Assembly: GCA_031761405.1 (NCBI GenBank) | Contig: JASEVX010000012.1 | Location: 18,564,974 to 18,628,973, forward strand | DNA: 64,000 bases | DNA from: Serripes groenlandicus | Taxonomy: Eukaryota > Mollusca > Bivalvia > Cardiida > Cardiidae | Reading direction: 5' to 3' | Part shown: positions 11,333 through 23,185 of the stretch, one piece after another | How positions within the stretch are numbered: the first letter of the stretch is position 1 | How the letters are laid out: every line of letters starts with the position of its first letter | The notes under the pieces: model-generated | What the model was told of the DNA's origin: nothing | The model's input: only the letters and a program-made list of their open reading frames with translations | Database searches by the model: none | Program-made: the position numbers and the translations under genes

Positions 11333-11555
11333 ATAACCCTTTCCCTCATGTAGACGCTTTCTGACGCCTCTGCAGCAGACGGCTTTTTGAAAACATAGTG
11401 AAAAAAGAAGAAATTGTACAAAACGTGCAATTTCTCCTTTTGCCACAATGTTTTCCACTTTTTGTTATCCATTCAATTATAGAGATTTTCTAAGTTTTGA
11501 CAAAATACGTTCAAAGTCGTCTGCTGCAGAATTGTCGTACGAGGGAAAGGGTTAA
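11333..11555 (-). mobile_element. TTAA hairpin MITE, full length, alternative-stem variant
   Basis: Subfamily Y copy. The stem tip reads GTACAAAACGTGC instead of GCTCAAAACGAGC, so it belongs to the GCAC/GTGC variant group. A solitary right end follows at 11590-11645. Confidence 0.9.
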
Positions 11556-11649
11556 TCAAACTATCATTTTTTGAGAAATATCACATTTCCTCCAGATGTT
11601 TTTATAGTCTTCTGCCGCAGAATTGTTGTATGAGGGAAAGGGTTTACAT

Positions 11650-12060
11650 ATTTTAAAGAAAGGAGAAAATCACTCTTCATGTCTGCTTCTTGGAGACATA
11701 CTACACCAGTGCTCACCAAGAAAACATGCGAATATCCAACCCATTGATACTGCTATCGCAGGATCAAACCTCTGACACTTGGATTATAAGGCAGGAACTC
11801 TTCAATTGAATTTGAAATGATAGGACTGACAGAAACGGGATGATAATGTGACATACAAAATCTCAAAATATTCACCTAGATTTTAGTGTAGGAAATGGCC
11901 ATTAAGATCATGTTCTCCTGATAATGAAAGGTTAGAGATTATCAAAACATGAAACACCTTTGTAAACAAACCACTTAGGAATGCCAGAACTGATTTACAA
12001 TGAGGCATCACATGGACTTAACTAAAAATATGGAACCGCCTTAGATCTAGATCAAGCTTC
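11650..12060. other. Unassigned DNA
   Basis: No gene, RNA or repeat recognised. Confidence 0.4.
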
Positions 12061-12061
12061 C

Positions 12062-12242
12062 ACCTCGGTCATTCGTTCGATCCCAAGCCGGGTCATGCAA
12101 AAGACCTTAAAAATGGTTGTAATGGCAGCCCTGCTATAAATGGCGCTCAGGGTTGCAGGGATGGCATTACAACTGATTGCCTGGTGTCAGGATGGATAAG
12201 TAGTACTGGTAACTTGCCCAGGAAATGCAGTGATAAAATGAA
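12062..12242 (+). mobile_element. SINE type C, 5'-truncated
   Basis: Starts near a B-box-like TCGTTCGATCCCAAGCC, then the type C body (ttaaaaatggttgtaatggc, gctcagggttgcaggg, ctggtgtcaggat) and common tail. It is cut by the next element. Confidence 0.8.
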
Positions 12243-13514
12243 ACAAGAGGGCCATGATGGCCCTTGAATCGCTCACCTGATTTTTTTTTTTTTTTTTTCA
12301 CTTTAGCTATATAAGCCTCGCCCCTGGCAGCCATAGTTTCCGACCAATCAACTTGGCTTGAAGGAATCTGATAGAGGGTCATTTCTACAAAATTATTTGA
12401 AAATCGGCCAGATATTTTTGGAGGAGAAGATTTTTTAAGTTTTCACTATAGCCATATAATCAAGATAGCCCTGCCTACTGGCGGCCATGTTTTTTGACCA
12501 ATCAACATGGCTTGAAGGAATCTGAAAGTGGGTCATCCAAGGAACATTTCTACAAAATTATTTGAAAATCGGGCTGACACTTTTGGAGAAGAAGATTTTT
12601 TAAGTTTGCACTATAGCCATATAAGGCAAAATAGCCCGCACCCCCCCCCCCCCCCCCCCCCCTGGTGGCCATGTTTTTCGACCAATCAACATGGCTTGAA
12701 GGAATCTGATAGAGGGTCACCCAAGGAACATTTCTACAAAATTATTTGAAAATCGGCCTGACACTTATGGAGGAGAAGATTTTTAAGTTTTCATTATAGC
12801 CATAAAAGGCAAAATAGCCCCGCCCCCTGGCGGCCATGTTTTTTGACCAATCAACATGGCTTGAAGGAATCTTATAGAGGATCACCCAAGGAACATTTCT
12901 ACAAAATTATTTGAAAATCGGCCTGACGCTTTTGGAGAAGAAGATTTTTTAAGTTTGCACCATAGCCATATAAGGCATAATAGCCCCGCCCCCCCTGGCA
13001 GCCATGTTTTTTGACCAATCAACATGGCTTGAAGGAATCTGATAGAGGGTCACCCAAGGAACATTTCTACAAAATTATTTGAAAATCGGCCTTACACTTT
13101 CGGAGGAGAAGATTTTTTAAGTTTTCACTATAGCCATATAAGGCAAAATAGCCCCGCCCCCCCTGGCGGCCATGTTTTTCGACCAATCAACACGGCTTGA
13201 AGGAATCTGATAGAGGGTCATCCAAGGAACATTTCTACAAAATTATTTGAAAATCTGCCAACCAATTTGGGAGAAGAAGAATTTTGAAGTTTTTTCGGTT
13301 TCGTTGCCATGGAAACCAGAATTTTGCATGGATCCCAAAAATTTGAAGGAATTCTGGTGAGGTCATTGAGAGGATGCTTTCTGTGAAGTTTCATCCCAAT
13401 TGACCCACTGGTTACTGAGGAGAAGAAGTTGACGCACGACGGACGACGGACGCCGGACGCCGGACAAAAGGCGATCACAATAACTCACCTTGAGCAAATC
13501 TCAGGTGAGCTAAA
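12243..13514 (+). mobile_element. Tandem-core mobile element, 167-bp units
   Basis: The left end caagagggccatgatggccc plus GCTCACCTGA is mirrored at the right end by TCAGGTGAGC (about 13500-13510). The core is about six units near 167 bp, each with CACTATAGCCATATAAGGC, GGCGGCCATGTTTTT, ACATGGCTTGAAGGAATCT and GGAGAAGATTTTTTAAG. One unit has a 22-base C-run at about 12640. A non-repeated right part has a GACGGACGACGGACGCCGGA tract. This layout matches bivalve elements of the 'pearl' or Helitron-like type known from oysters. CTCACCT...AGGTGAG followed by CTAA fits a Helitron-like 3' end, but class membership is inference. Confidence 0.85.
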
Positions 13515-13659
13515 AATACAGCACCAATCAATCAATCAATCAATTAGAATATGGAACCTCATCATTTGTTTTAAAACATCACTAAGTCATTTAACCCCTT
13601 TCCTGATACAGACAATTTTTGGTGCATACCTCTCGATGCACAGCAAATGATTTTCAAAA

Positions 13660-14235
13660 ATCAAGAGGCCTATGCTCTACTAGCATGGTTCTTTGGTCAT
13701 TTTCAATGTATGTATGGTGAAGATCCAGTCTTGCATGGGCGGATCTGGCTGGTTTTCGAAAGGAACCGAGCTCTCATCAATATTTAACTACTTTCTAAGT
13801 TTGGTGAAGATCAGATAGTAAATGGAGCCTCTATTGTGTTTACAAGCTGTTTTATAGCAATTTTGACAATTTCAAGTGCCAGTTTCTTGTCATGCAAGGG
13901 CACATCTGGCTGGTTTCGAAAGGAACCTAGCTCTCATCAATATTTAACTACTATCTAAGTTTGGTGAAGATCAGATAGTAAATGGAGCCTCTATTGTGTT
14001 CAGAAGCTGATTTATATATATTTTGACAATTTCAAGGGCCATAATCCAGTCTTGCATGGGCGGATCTGGCTGGATTGCGAAAGGAACCGAGCTCTCATGG
14101 ATATCTAACTTCTGTATTAGTTTGATTGAGATATGATCAAAACTGAAGACTTTATCGCGTTCACAAGCAATTGTTTACGGACGCACAGGCAACGCGTACA
14201 CAACGCCATCGCATAAGCTCTTCTGGAAAAATGAA
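13660..14235 (+). mobile_element. Second tandem-core element, 160-bp units
   Basis: Left AAGAGGCCTATGC is mirrored by GCATAAGCTCTT at 14210-14221. Between them are about three units near 160 bp, marked by GGATCTGGCTGG, AAAGGAACCGAGCTCTCAT and GGTGAAGATCAGATAGTAAA. A GGACGCACAGGCAACGCG tract precedes the right end. Same architecture as the previous element, different sequence. Confidence 0.8.
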
Positions 14236-15400
14236 TAATCAATTTTTCAAATGAGCACATTTTTAACAATATTTACAAAGTTCCTTGCTTGCTGGTTGCA
14301 TTATGTATCTGTAATGATGGAAAAGGAAAGCATTACTCACCTTTTTTTTTATAGTATATGAAATGCTGTTTACCTTCTTATAGCATTACAGTATATACTT
14401 TCCTGGAATTGTTATCAATATTTTCTCCTTATAATATCTTATTGTTTATCCTTTATAGTATTGCCATTCAAAGTTGTCAATCACTCATTAGATATAACTT
14501 GCAAAGAGGCAGTATATTGCAAATGTTTCCTTTATACGTAGTCTATGAAAAATCTCACACGAAAGTATAATCTCATGAAAAAGTTTCAAGCCCTTTTGTG
14601 ATTTATTAAATGTTAAACAAGTCTCTTAAGCCATACATTGCAACATCACTGGTCAAACACACAACATGACATGATTGTAAAACAAGACCAAAATGTACAA
14701 CTTTACTGACCACAATCCTCGGTTGCTGGGTACAAACTAGCGACCCTAGATATGTCTTTGAACCCATTCTTTCCCTCCGTTTAAATCTCCCTTACTTGAT
14801 AAAGTTAGGGATATCATGACTCGTGTTATTTTGTCATTTGCCTGAATGAGAGACCTAATTACCTAACAAAGTGTGCAGACCTTGACGAGCATAGTTGCAG
14901 TATCTCATCAGCATAATTATGAGCAGTGCTTGAGAAAACCAACCTTAGGGCATCTTTGAACAGCGTTAATCTTGATTAACCTGAGTATCCTTGTTGTCTT
15001 ATCTAGATCTGCAGCTCCTTTTTGCAAATTAGTCACAGAAAGTTTCAGAAAATACTTTAGCAAGCATTGTGTTTTTTAACAGAATTCAAGGATGAGCCAA
15101 CAGATCGTAACTATGTTAAACTTTTCCCTCATACCTTAATTTGTCTAATCCACATTTGCATTCAAATGTATTTAATTTGGAAGTATCTCAAAATTGCATT
15201 ATAGAAGTTTTAATGCAGCTATGAATTTTAAGCCAAGAACTTATAGTTCCATTCTACATAGCATATAAATTCTATAATACTGATTCATTTTTGATTTCAA
15301 ATAAATCTGCTGTTGTTTTATGACGTTATTCAGGGGCTCTATTTTATTGCATTTTTTTTTTTATTAACAATCCATCTGATGATCAAGCAGCTCGTTTTAT
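14236..15400. other. Mostly unassigned AT-rich DNA
   Basis: Positions 14917-15010 (attatgagcagtgcttgaga onward) resemble the left half of the element at 41.37-41.65 kb. Nothing else is recognised. Confidence 0.45.
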
Positions 15401-15402
15401 AT

Positions 15403-15548
15403 CGTACCTACATGTGGACACAGTTTGACGCATCTGACTTTACTCATCAATAATTATACAATTATTTTATTGAGAATTTTTCATATATTTGTCTAGATAT
15501 TTGTTAAAGTCGTCTGCTGGAGATTGTTTGTATGTGGGTAAGGGTTAA
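15403..15548 (-). mobile_element. TTAA hairpin MITE, truncated, subfamily O
   Basis: Lacks the central hairpin. Its right TTAA (15545-15548) is shared with the next copy. Confidence 0.65.
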
Positions 15549-15774
15549 CCCTTTCCCACATATAGACGCTTTCTGACGCCTATGCAGCAGACGGCCTTTT
15601 GAAAACAGTGACAAAAGAAGAATTTGCTCAAAACGAGCAATTTCTTCTTTTGCCACAATGTTGTCCACTTTTAGTCATAGGTTATCCATTCAATTATAGA
15701 GATCTTCTATTTTTTTTGACAAAATATGTTCAAAGTCGTTTGCTGCAAAATTGTCGTATGACAGAAAGGGTTAA
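15545..15774 (-). mobile_element. TTAA hairpin MITE, full length, subfamily Y
   Basis: 230 bp, TTAA at both edges, stem GCTCAAAACGAGC intact. Confidence 0.92.
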
Positions 15775-15954
15775 AAAAAGCTCCATACTGTTATTAATGT
15801 TTTCTTTTCTTTTCAGGTATGGATATAAAGCAGCTGAATACTAAATTGCACAATCCATAAAGCTACGAAACGTTAAAAGTTAAAGGGCCATAACTATTTC
15901 TATATGCGTTGTTAATGTGCGCAAACCATGACATCTACGGAAATATCTAATTAT

Positions 15955-16093
15955 TATTTCAATAAATATACTTTCTTTTATCGAGATTTTCTATATTTTA
16001 CTAAGATGTTCTCAAAAGTCTTCTGCTGCAGATTTATTGTATTTGAGTATGAGTCATCTCCTGCAGAATAAATGTATGTGGGAAAGGGTTAAT
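15955..16093 (-). mobile_element. TTAA hairpin MITE right part with duplicated terminal arm
   Basis: Two successive arms (TCTTCTGCTGCAG, then ATCTCCTGCAG) precede one terminus, gtgggaaagggTTAA. Confidence 0.6.
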
Positions 16094-16178
16094 GATATAT
16101 CTGGGAAACTGTTTACTGGATGAAACAACCTGCTCTAATCTAAGTTAAACTGACAAAATCCAGAGCTAAACAAAAGCC

Positions 16179-16408
16179 TTATCCCTTCCCCTCATATAGA
16201 CGCTTTCTGACGCCTCTGCAGCAGACGGCTTTTTGAAAACATAGTGACAAAAGAAGAAATTGCTCAAAACGAGCAATTTCTTCTTTTGCCACAATGTTTT
16301 ACACTTTTAGTCATAGGTTATCCATTCAATTATAGAGATTTTCTATTTTTTGACAAAATATGTTCAACGTCGTCTGCTGCAAAACTGTTGTATGAGGGAA
16401 AGGGTTAT
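16179..16408 (-). mobile_element. TTAA hairpin MITE flanked by TTAT on both sides
   Basis: 230-bp subfamily Y copy. Both flanks read TTAT rather than TTAA. A shared four-base variant on both sides is what a four-base target duplication predicts. Confidence 0.92.
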
Positions 16409-16740
16409 GCCATTACTGTAAAATCTAAATGCATTTACCAGATACCCCAATCTCAAGATTTATTACATAATCATAGACTTGATGCAGCAAAGTTGTAATT
16501 ATGTAAGGGCAGATGATGTAGTCACATCTGTATTGCGCTAGGACTAAAAAATGCATGAATCCCTAAGAGTGTGTGTGTTGATGCCGGGAGGTGCATTTTC
16601 CCTCCAGCAAGACAATGAGAATGCTGTCTTTGTATGCAAGTGTTGATTTCTGTTTTAAATGGTGAAATTTAAACAGAAGTGTTCATAGGAATACACTTTG
16701 TCACTTGCAAATATTCAGTTCCTACAACCAATTCAATGTT

Positions 16741-17322
16741 TGACAGACAGAAAGACAGACAAGTGATCTTTAGGTTTCACTCTGAAAAGGCACTGATGTC
16801 ATGTAGACTGTTGACGGACAATTTGATCCTGAATTGTCCTGCTGCCAAGACACTGATAAGACAAGGACAGGCGACAGACAAGTGATCCTTAGGTGCCACT
16901 CTGAAAAGGCACTGATGTCATATAGACAGTTGATGGACAAGTGATCCTGAAGTGTCCTGCTGCCAAGACACTGATAAGACAAGGACAGGCGACAGACGGC
17001 TATTTGAAAACATAGTGACAAAAGAAGAAATTGCACAAAACGTGCAATTTCTCCTTTTAACACAATGTTTTCCACTTTTAGTCATAGGTTATCCATTCAA
17101 TTATAGAGATTTTCTACTTTTTGACAAAATATGTTCAAAGTTGTCTGTTGCAGAATTGTCATGAGGGAAAGGGTTAAAAAATGGTAGGAATGGCTTAAGG
17201 GTTAAGTGCCACTCTGAAAAGGCACTGATGACATGTGGACGGTTGACCGACAAGTGATCTTGAAGCGTCCTTCTACCAAGACACTGATAAGACAAGGACG
17301 GGCGATAGACAAGTGAATCACA
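16741..17322. repeat. 59-bp satellite array, left part
   Basis: Units of 59 bp alternate in two forms: one with GTGATCCTTAGGTGCCACTC and AAAAGGCACTGATG, the other with GTGATCCTGAAGTGTCCTGC and CCAAGACACTGATAAGAC. They form a 118-bp higher-order unit. A truncated MITE (16992-17177) is embedded. Confidence 0.85.
16992..17177 (-). mobile_element. TTAA hairpin MITE, left end missing, alternative stem
   Basis: Joins the satellite at gacagacGGCTATTTG, where satellite and MITE share a CAGACGG-like microhomology, so the left terminus is absent. Stem tip GCACAAAACGTGC. Confidence 0.85.
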
Positions 17323-19934
17323 TTAGCGCAAGAAGGTTGTAACTCCCTATTTCCACAAAAGTAACTTTTTTGCAGAAAATTAACTTATATCCATATATAA
17401 ACATCATATTAAAATTTTGGATTCATATCCTTATTATTTATCTTCTAAATAGTTTAATGCAAAAAGGTTGTAACTCAAAAGTGGCTATTTGTTTGGTGCA
17501 AGAAGGTTGTAACTGGGAGATACAACCTTCTTGCACCCAATTATTTTTTTTACACAATTTTTTGTGCAAGAAGGTTGCATCTCAGTGTAATTACATAAGG
17601 ATTGTGTCTAAAACAGTAAAGTGAAAAGGCATTTCTGAACTCTGTACATCTGCATTGCCTTTTCTGAATCTGCACAACTTTAGAAAAGCTTCTAACAAAC
17701 TTATGTATGTAATTTGTAAAATGTATAGATCTTTATCATATTGTGCAGATCTACATGCTGATGTGGACCTTCACTGTTCACAAAAGCCATGGCAATTTGA
17801 ACCTTTTCCCATAGACATGCTCTGATAGAAAGATGACACTTGTTCATATAGAATATAATTATGACATCATTGAACCTGGAATAGAGGAAAATCCTTTCTT
17901 TCTCACCATGTGGGCAACCTCTTTCATGTTGGCTCATTTAAATCTATAGGATTTAGTGGTTTATTGACTGAGATTTCTTAGTCACAATCCCCAAATCCCT
18001 TTCGAGCTTGGAATGAGGATTATCCCCTCGAAAGAGTTAATCTCATCAAAACAGCCCGTTTTTTCCCTTTTTTTACAATTCTTTCATGAATCCAAATTGG
18101 TTCGACATTAAGCTTGATCCTGTCCTTGCCTTTACCTGCCTTTCTTTCTGAGTCTCAGAACATGGGTCACGTCGGGTCTAATTCTGCAGTGGTAAGAACC
18201 TTCTGTCTAGACGGAATTGCTTCACAGAGATGTATGATTTCTTTCCTTTCCACTTCACTTATTTGCATGGACTGGTTGCTTAATTAACCCTTTCCCACCC
18301 GAAGATGCATTTAGATGCATGCGCAGAAGACAAAATTTAAAAACATTATGATGTTGATGTCATTTTGAGATATTTTCGATATTTTTGCCGTAATGTGGTC
18401 AATGTCGTCTGTTGCAAATTTGTAGTATAAGAATAAGCCTCATAAACACCATTAATTATATTTCTAAGTTTTTCTTATTGTTGACTTCGCGCCTGTAAGG
18501 AACTACACTGGGCTTAATTGGGTTATGATTGATAGCAATTCAAAATTTCTTTTTCTCTATGGTGTAAGTGAGTTGAGATAGTGTGATCAACTTTCTGTCT
18601 TCTGGTCTAGTTAGACAAAGCCGATTTAACTAGCCTGTCTATTACCACTACATCTGTCCTGTTGGTCCCATCTTCCTCCCCCACCTTTGAATGCCGTGCG
18701 ATATTGCTTTTTCTTTTCATTTGTAGCTTGCTTGGGACATACCTTAACAGAGTCTGTACCATGGGATGCCAGCCCACATAACAACCCGTTTTTAGTCTTT
18801 TCTAGATGTCATCTTCATTGTCATCATTCTTTCTTGGTTGTAATCTATACTTTTCTGGAAGTCATTGGTAAACCAGGACTACTGCATGGTATACTATGTT
18901 GAAAATACAGATATGCGGCTGAACATAACTTTTTTTTATAAGTTATGTTCGGGTTAGACTCTACTTCCTAGTGGTAAAGAGTTACACATTATGAGATCAG
19001 AATATATCAAAATGTCATTGGCAAAGGTCACTCTGATCTTCATACCTTGCATAGGAAAAATATCATCCGAAGATAAGCATCATCTCTTTCATCTTTTGCT
19101 CCCACATTATGAAATGTAGGACTGATACTTTTTAAATCGGTATCTCATATCAGGGTAACAACACTAAGGAATCATTTTTGTTGTTTGACTGTCCGTCAGT
19201 ATGACAGTAATGTTATGACTTATTAATAGGAGACATAATTATATAGTCATGTGATCCCTAACTCTTGCCTGAAGCTTAGGATACTGAGGAAAGAATAAAG
19301 TGTTAGAGAAATCTAAATAATGTGTAAAGATACAATGAGAATTTTCATTAGATATATCAAAAAAGTGTAAACTGACTTAATGGAAACAACTTAAGATAAT
19401 AACCCATTTGCCTGAAAGCCTTTTGTAAAAACAGTTTTGAAACATAAAAGATCTTTAAAGCAAGAAATAAAACTAAATACGGAAAATAATAATTTTGAAA
19501 TAGTAAAAATACAATGCTAGAAAAAAAAATGGTTCATTGAGCAATCTTTCTTTAGCAGATGTGACAAAAGTTGTCCGTGTCAAGGAAAGTGTTTCATTTT
19601 TATAATTTAAATTGATAAGTTCACACTTATGTATATTTGTTATGAATTTATTTCAATGTTGAAAAGAAATTATGTGAGTTACAACCTTCTTGCACTCAAA
19701 AAATAATAAAAAATGACGTCATTTGAGTGCAAGAAGGTTGTAACTGGACAAATCCACTAAAACTCATTTGTATGAAATTATTTTTCAATGTAAGAGTTAT
19801 AAAGCTTCCTGAAATGTATTTTTAAAACAAATATCCAAAGGATGTTCTTTGTTATGTTTTCTCTTCAAAATAGGATAGTTTTTTGCTTCTCCTGTAAAAT
19901 AATGAAAAACGGAGTTACAACCTTCTTGCACTAA
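17323..19934. mobile_element. 2.6-kb element with 24-bp terminal inverted repeats
   Basis: Ends 17323-17346 and 19911-19934 are reverse complements at 23 of 24 positions; the core motif is TGCAAGAAGGTTGTAACT. The motif recurs inside near both ends and in both orientations (about 17458, 17498, 17522, 17561, 19677, 19722), a layout typical of subterminal transposase-binding repeats. No transposase-like ORF is visible; the interior is AT-rich and holds an old MITE at 18284-18435. It lies inside the 59-bp satellite, which continues on both sides. A target duplication could not be resolved, so the superfamily is unassigned. Confidence 0.75.
19676..19746. repeat. Palindrome of the element's terminal motif
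   Basis: AGTTACAACCTTCTTGCACT and its reverse complement face each other around an AT-rich loop that contains TGACGTCA. A similar palindrome of the same motif lies at 17494-17544 near the other end. Confidence 0.85.
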
Positions 19935-19936
19935 AG

Positions 19937-20480
19937 GGACGTGATCCTTAGGTGCCACTCTAAAAAGGCACTGATGACATGAGGATGGTTGACCGACAAG
20001 CGATCCTGCATTGTCCTTCTGTCAAGACACTTGCAATGCATGGACATGGTCATCCTTCCAAGGCACTTATTACAGCTGGTAGATGACTGACAAGTGAGCC
20101 TCAAGTGGCAGTCTGCAAAGGCACTTATGAGACAAAGACAGGTGACAGACAAGATATCTGTAAGACTAGTGTCCATCTGCCAAGGTGACACAGGGACAAA
20201 TTAAATACAAGCAATTCTTAAGTGTCAGCCTGCCAAGGCATTGTGAGGTGACACATGAAAAGGTCACAGACATTAGTGATCCTTAAGTGTCATGCTATCG
20301 AGGCACTCAGGTGATACATGGAAAGGTTATTCACAAACAAATCTTAAGTGGCAGCCTGCCTAGGCACATTGACAGATAAAAGACAAATAATCCTGATGTT
20401 TCTCCCTACCAAGGAACTGGACTGACACACTGACAGGCAACAGACAAGTGAACTTTCAGTGTCACCCAGAAAAGGGACAG
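19937..20480. repeat. 59-bp satellite array, right part, degenerate
   Basis: Resumes with GTGATCCTTAGGTGCCACTC after the 2.6-kb element and decays over about nine units, keeping CCAAGGCACT and GACAGACAAG words. Confidence 0.8.
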
Positions 20481-20571
20481 GCAGCATGTTAATAATGTAA
20501 TTCAGAAGCTGAGGATTTTACAGTTATGTATGGATTATTGCAATTGGAAAAAAAGAAAGACAACTTGATTA

Positions 20572-20776
20572 TTAACCCTTTCCCACATATGGATACATTT
20601 GCAACAGAGGACTAATACAATTTTAGTAGCAAAAGGTGAAATTGCTGGTGATGAACGATTTGCCCTTTTGCCACTACAATGCTTTCAACTCTTTAAAGTA
20701 ATTCAATACAAGATTAATTTTCAATATTTTTGCTATGACATTTTCAAAGTTGTCTGCTGCAGATTGGCTGTATTCT
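20572..20776 (-). mobile_element. TTAA hairpin MITE, subfamily O, no right terminus
   Basis: Starts TTAACCCTTTCCCACATATG. The stem is diverged (GCTGGTGATGAACG) and the right arm GTCTGCTGCAG is present. Confidence 0.75.
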
Positions 20777-20814
20777 GTGTATATATCTATTCTGAATTTA
20801 CTGGTCTTTGTTGA

Positions 20815-21077
20815 ACTGCCTTGGTAGTGTAGTGGTAGAGTGTCTGCATCAGGTGTGGGAGGTCACAGGTTCCATCTCCAGCCAGGTCATATCAAACACT
20901 TAAAAAATGGTAGTAATGGCTTCCCACCTGCTCAGGGTTGCTGGGTTAGCATTACGACTGACTGGCTGGTGTCAGGATAGAGGGACCAGTAGAATTGGTA
21001 ACTTACCCAGGAAATGCCGTGATATAAGTGAATAATTGTTGAATGCGGTGTTAAACACCAAACAATCATTCAATCAA
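20815..21077 (+). mobile_element. SINE type C, full length, with target duplication
   Basis: The tRNA-like head has TAGTGTAGTGGTAGAG (A box) and a GGTTCCATC B box. The body has ttaaaaaatggtagtaatgg, then the common tail tgccgtgatataagtgaata and an AATC-type end. Flanks TGGTCTTTGTTG (20802-20813) and TGGTCTTTATTG (21078-21089) match at 11 of 12 positions. Expected to rely on a LINE for retrotransposition. Confidence 0.92.
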
Positions 21078-21219
21078 TGGTCTTTATTGCTACGCTCAAA
21101 TCAGCCCAAAACTGCAAAATTAATTCCCAATCTCGGAAACATATGTTTACCTTCATTTTGTTTGATATCACATCAGCATTTTCATCTATTTAATTCTAAC
21201 ATCAACAATTAATCTCAGC

Positions 21220-21480
21220 CCTTTCAGATACAGTTGATTTCTAACACGTTTGCAGTAGACAAATTTTGAAAAAAATGATCAAAATCACCAAATTCTCCTT
21301 TTCCTCGAGACGTTTAAACCCTTTCCCACATGTACACGCTTTCTGACGCCTCTGCAGCAGACGTCTTTGAAAACCTTGTGCCACAACGTTTTCAACTCTT
21401 TTCAGTTGTTATACCTTCTTTTTCAGAGATTTTTAATATTGCTTTCTAGATATTTTCGAGTGGTCTGCTGCACTGGTTAA
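21220..21480 (-). mobile_element. Two truncated TTAA hairpin MITE copies
   Basis: A left-end fragment at 21220-21312 and an internally deleted copy at 21314-21480, which shares its final TTAA with the next element. Confidence 0.65.
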
Positions 21481-21709
21481 CCCTTTCCCTCATATAGACG
21501 CTTTCTGATGCCTCTGCAGCAGACGGCGTTTTGAAAACATAGTGACAAAAGAAGAAATTGCTCAAAACAAGCTATTTCTCCTTTTGCCACAATATTTTCC
21601 ACTTTCAGTCATTAAGTTTATCTATTTAATTATAGAGATTTTGCTATTTTTTGACAAAATATGTTCAACGTCGTCTGCTGCAGAATTATCGTATGAGGGA
21701 AAGGGTTAA
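21477..21709 (-). mobile_element. TTAA hairpin MITE, full length, subfamily Y
   Basis: TTAA at both edges. Stem slightly mispaired (GCTCAAAACAAGC). Confidence 0.92.
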
Positions 21710-21786
21710 ACTCTGTATCAAATATTTACATGCAATTTTGTCCAGATCTTACACTCATATGAGGTATCGATTGATTGATTAGGGGT

Positions 21787-22132
21787 TTAACTCTTTTCCT
21801 CATACAACATTTCTGAAGCAGACAAATTTGAACATATTTTGTCAAGTGGAAAACATTGTGGCAAAAGGAGAAGTTGCTTGTTTTGAGCAATTTCTTCTTT
21901 TGTCACTATGTTTTCAAAATTATCCCTTTCCTTCATACGACAATTCTGCAGCTGCGACGACTTTGAACATGTTGTCAAAAGATAGAAAATCTCTATAATT
22001 GAATTATATAACCTAAGACTTAAAGTGGAAAACATTGTGGCAAAAGGAGAAATTGCTCTTTTGTCAGTATGTTTTCCAAAGGCCATCTGCTGCAGAGGCA
22101 TCAGAAAGCGTCTATATGAGGGAAAGGGTTAA
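21787..22132 (+). mobile_element. Two TTAA hairpin MITE copies in tandem, both deleted
   Basis: 21787-21923 lacks part of the left spacer and the right terminus. 21920-22132 starts TTATCCCTTTCC, has lost one half of its hairpin, and ends gagggaaagggTTAA. Confidence 0.8.
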
Positions 22133-22149
22133 TGCTGTTTTCAGCCATA

Positions 22150-22385
22150 TCTCAACGGCTAAATCACCTACTCCTGGCATTCCCACACCAGTATACCACA
22201 CAACATACTTTCAAAGCAACTGGCTGTTTTTCCACATAGACTGTTAAACAGCCCACTGGTGAAAGACGAATAACGCATGTCACAGTGACTTTTGTCAAAC
22301 GTACGTCTGAATGAATGTTGGCCGAGCTGGGATTCAAACTCACAATCCCTGGATAGACAGCCTGCGTGAGCTACCGGGACTCGGC
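22150..22385 (-). mobile_element. SINE type A, 3'-truncated
   Basis: Body ccacacaacatactttc, caactggctgtttttcc, gcccactggtgaaagacgaa. Head with GGGATTCAAACTC (B box) and TGAGCTACCGGGACTC. Confidence 0.85.
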
Positions 22386-22533
22386 TCCTATGAGGAAAAT
22401 TCAATGTCTTTCATCCACATCATTGGCTTGGGTGGATTCCAAATGAAATTTTCACATTTTCAATCAATTAACAAACAGCATTGAAGCATAGTAAACACAT
22501 TTCTTATCAATCTAGTTTAACTCGCCTGATATT

Positions 22534-22767
22534 TTAACCCTTTCTCAAAATACAGATGCTTTTTGACGTCTCTGCAGCAGATGACTTTTGTCAACATTGT
22601 GTCAATATACATAAATAGCTCATAAATAGCAATTTCTACTTTTGACTCAATATTTTCATTGCTTTTTAATAATTGAGAACTCCGACGTTTATGGAGATTT
22701 TTTACTTTTTGCCCATAAATTTTCAAAGTCATCTGCTGCAGATTTGTTGTATGTGGAAAAGGGTTAT
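22534..22767 (-). mobile_element. TTAA hairpin MITE, subfamily O
   Basis: TTAA left, TTAT right, both arms present, central stem worn. Confidence 0.8.
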
Positions 22768-22847
22768 TTTTTGTCATAGGTTATCCATTCAATTATGGAG
22801 ATTTTCTATTTTTTGACAATATATTTCCGTATGAGGGAAAGGGTTAA
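22768..22847 (-). mobile_element. TTAA hairpin MITE, 80-bp right-end fragment
   Basis: Subfamily Y spacer (gtcataggttatccattcaa) joined to a gagggaaagggTTAA terminus with the GTCTGCTGCAG arm deleted. Confidence 0.8.
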
Positions 22848-23185
22848 GACTAGAAATATATTGAAACGACACAAATGGCACTGCTGGCAGCCAAATCCTA
22901 AATTGCACAATACATGTATATGAATCTATAAAATGCAAGGGAAACAACTCTGCCTGGAAAAATCAGATGAGTAAACCGATCTTTTGTTTTGCCATAATAC
23001 AATTCTACACCTAAAATTACTTACATAAGGCAATGTGCAGAGAGACCAAAAACATGTACCTACAAAAGATTCAAAGACCAATGGTATAGCAGCCGAATTT
23101 GATATTGGCCAGTATCTAGTAAACATTCTACAACACTCCACCAAATATCATTGAAATACCTTTATGTATTGCAAAGAAAACAAGG

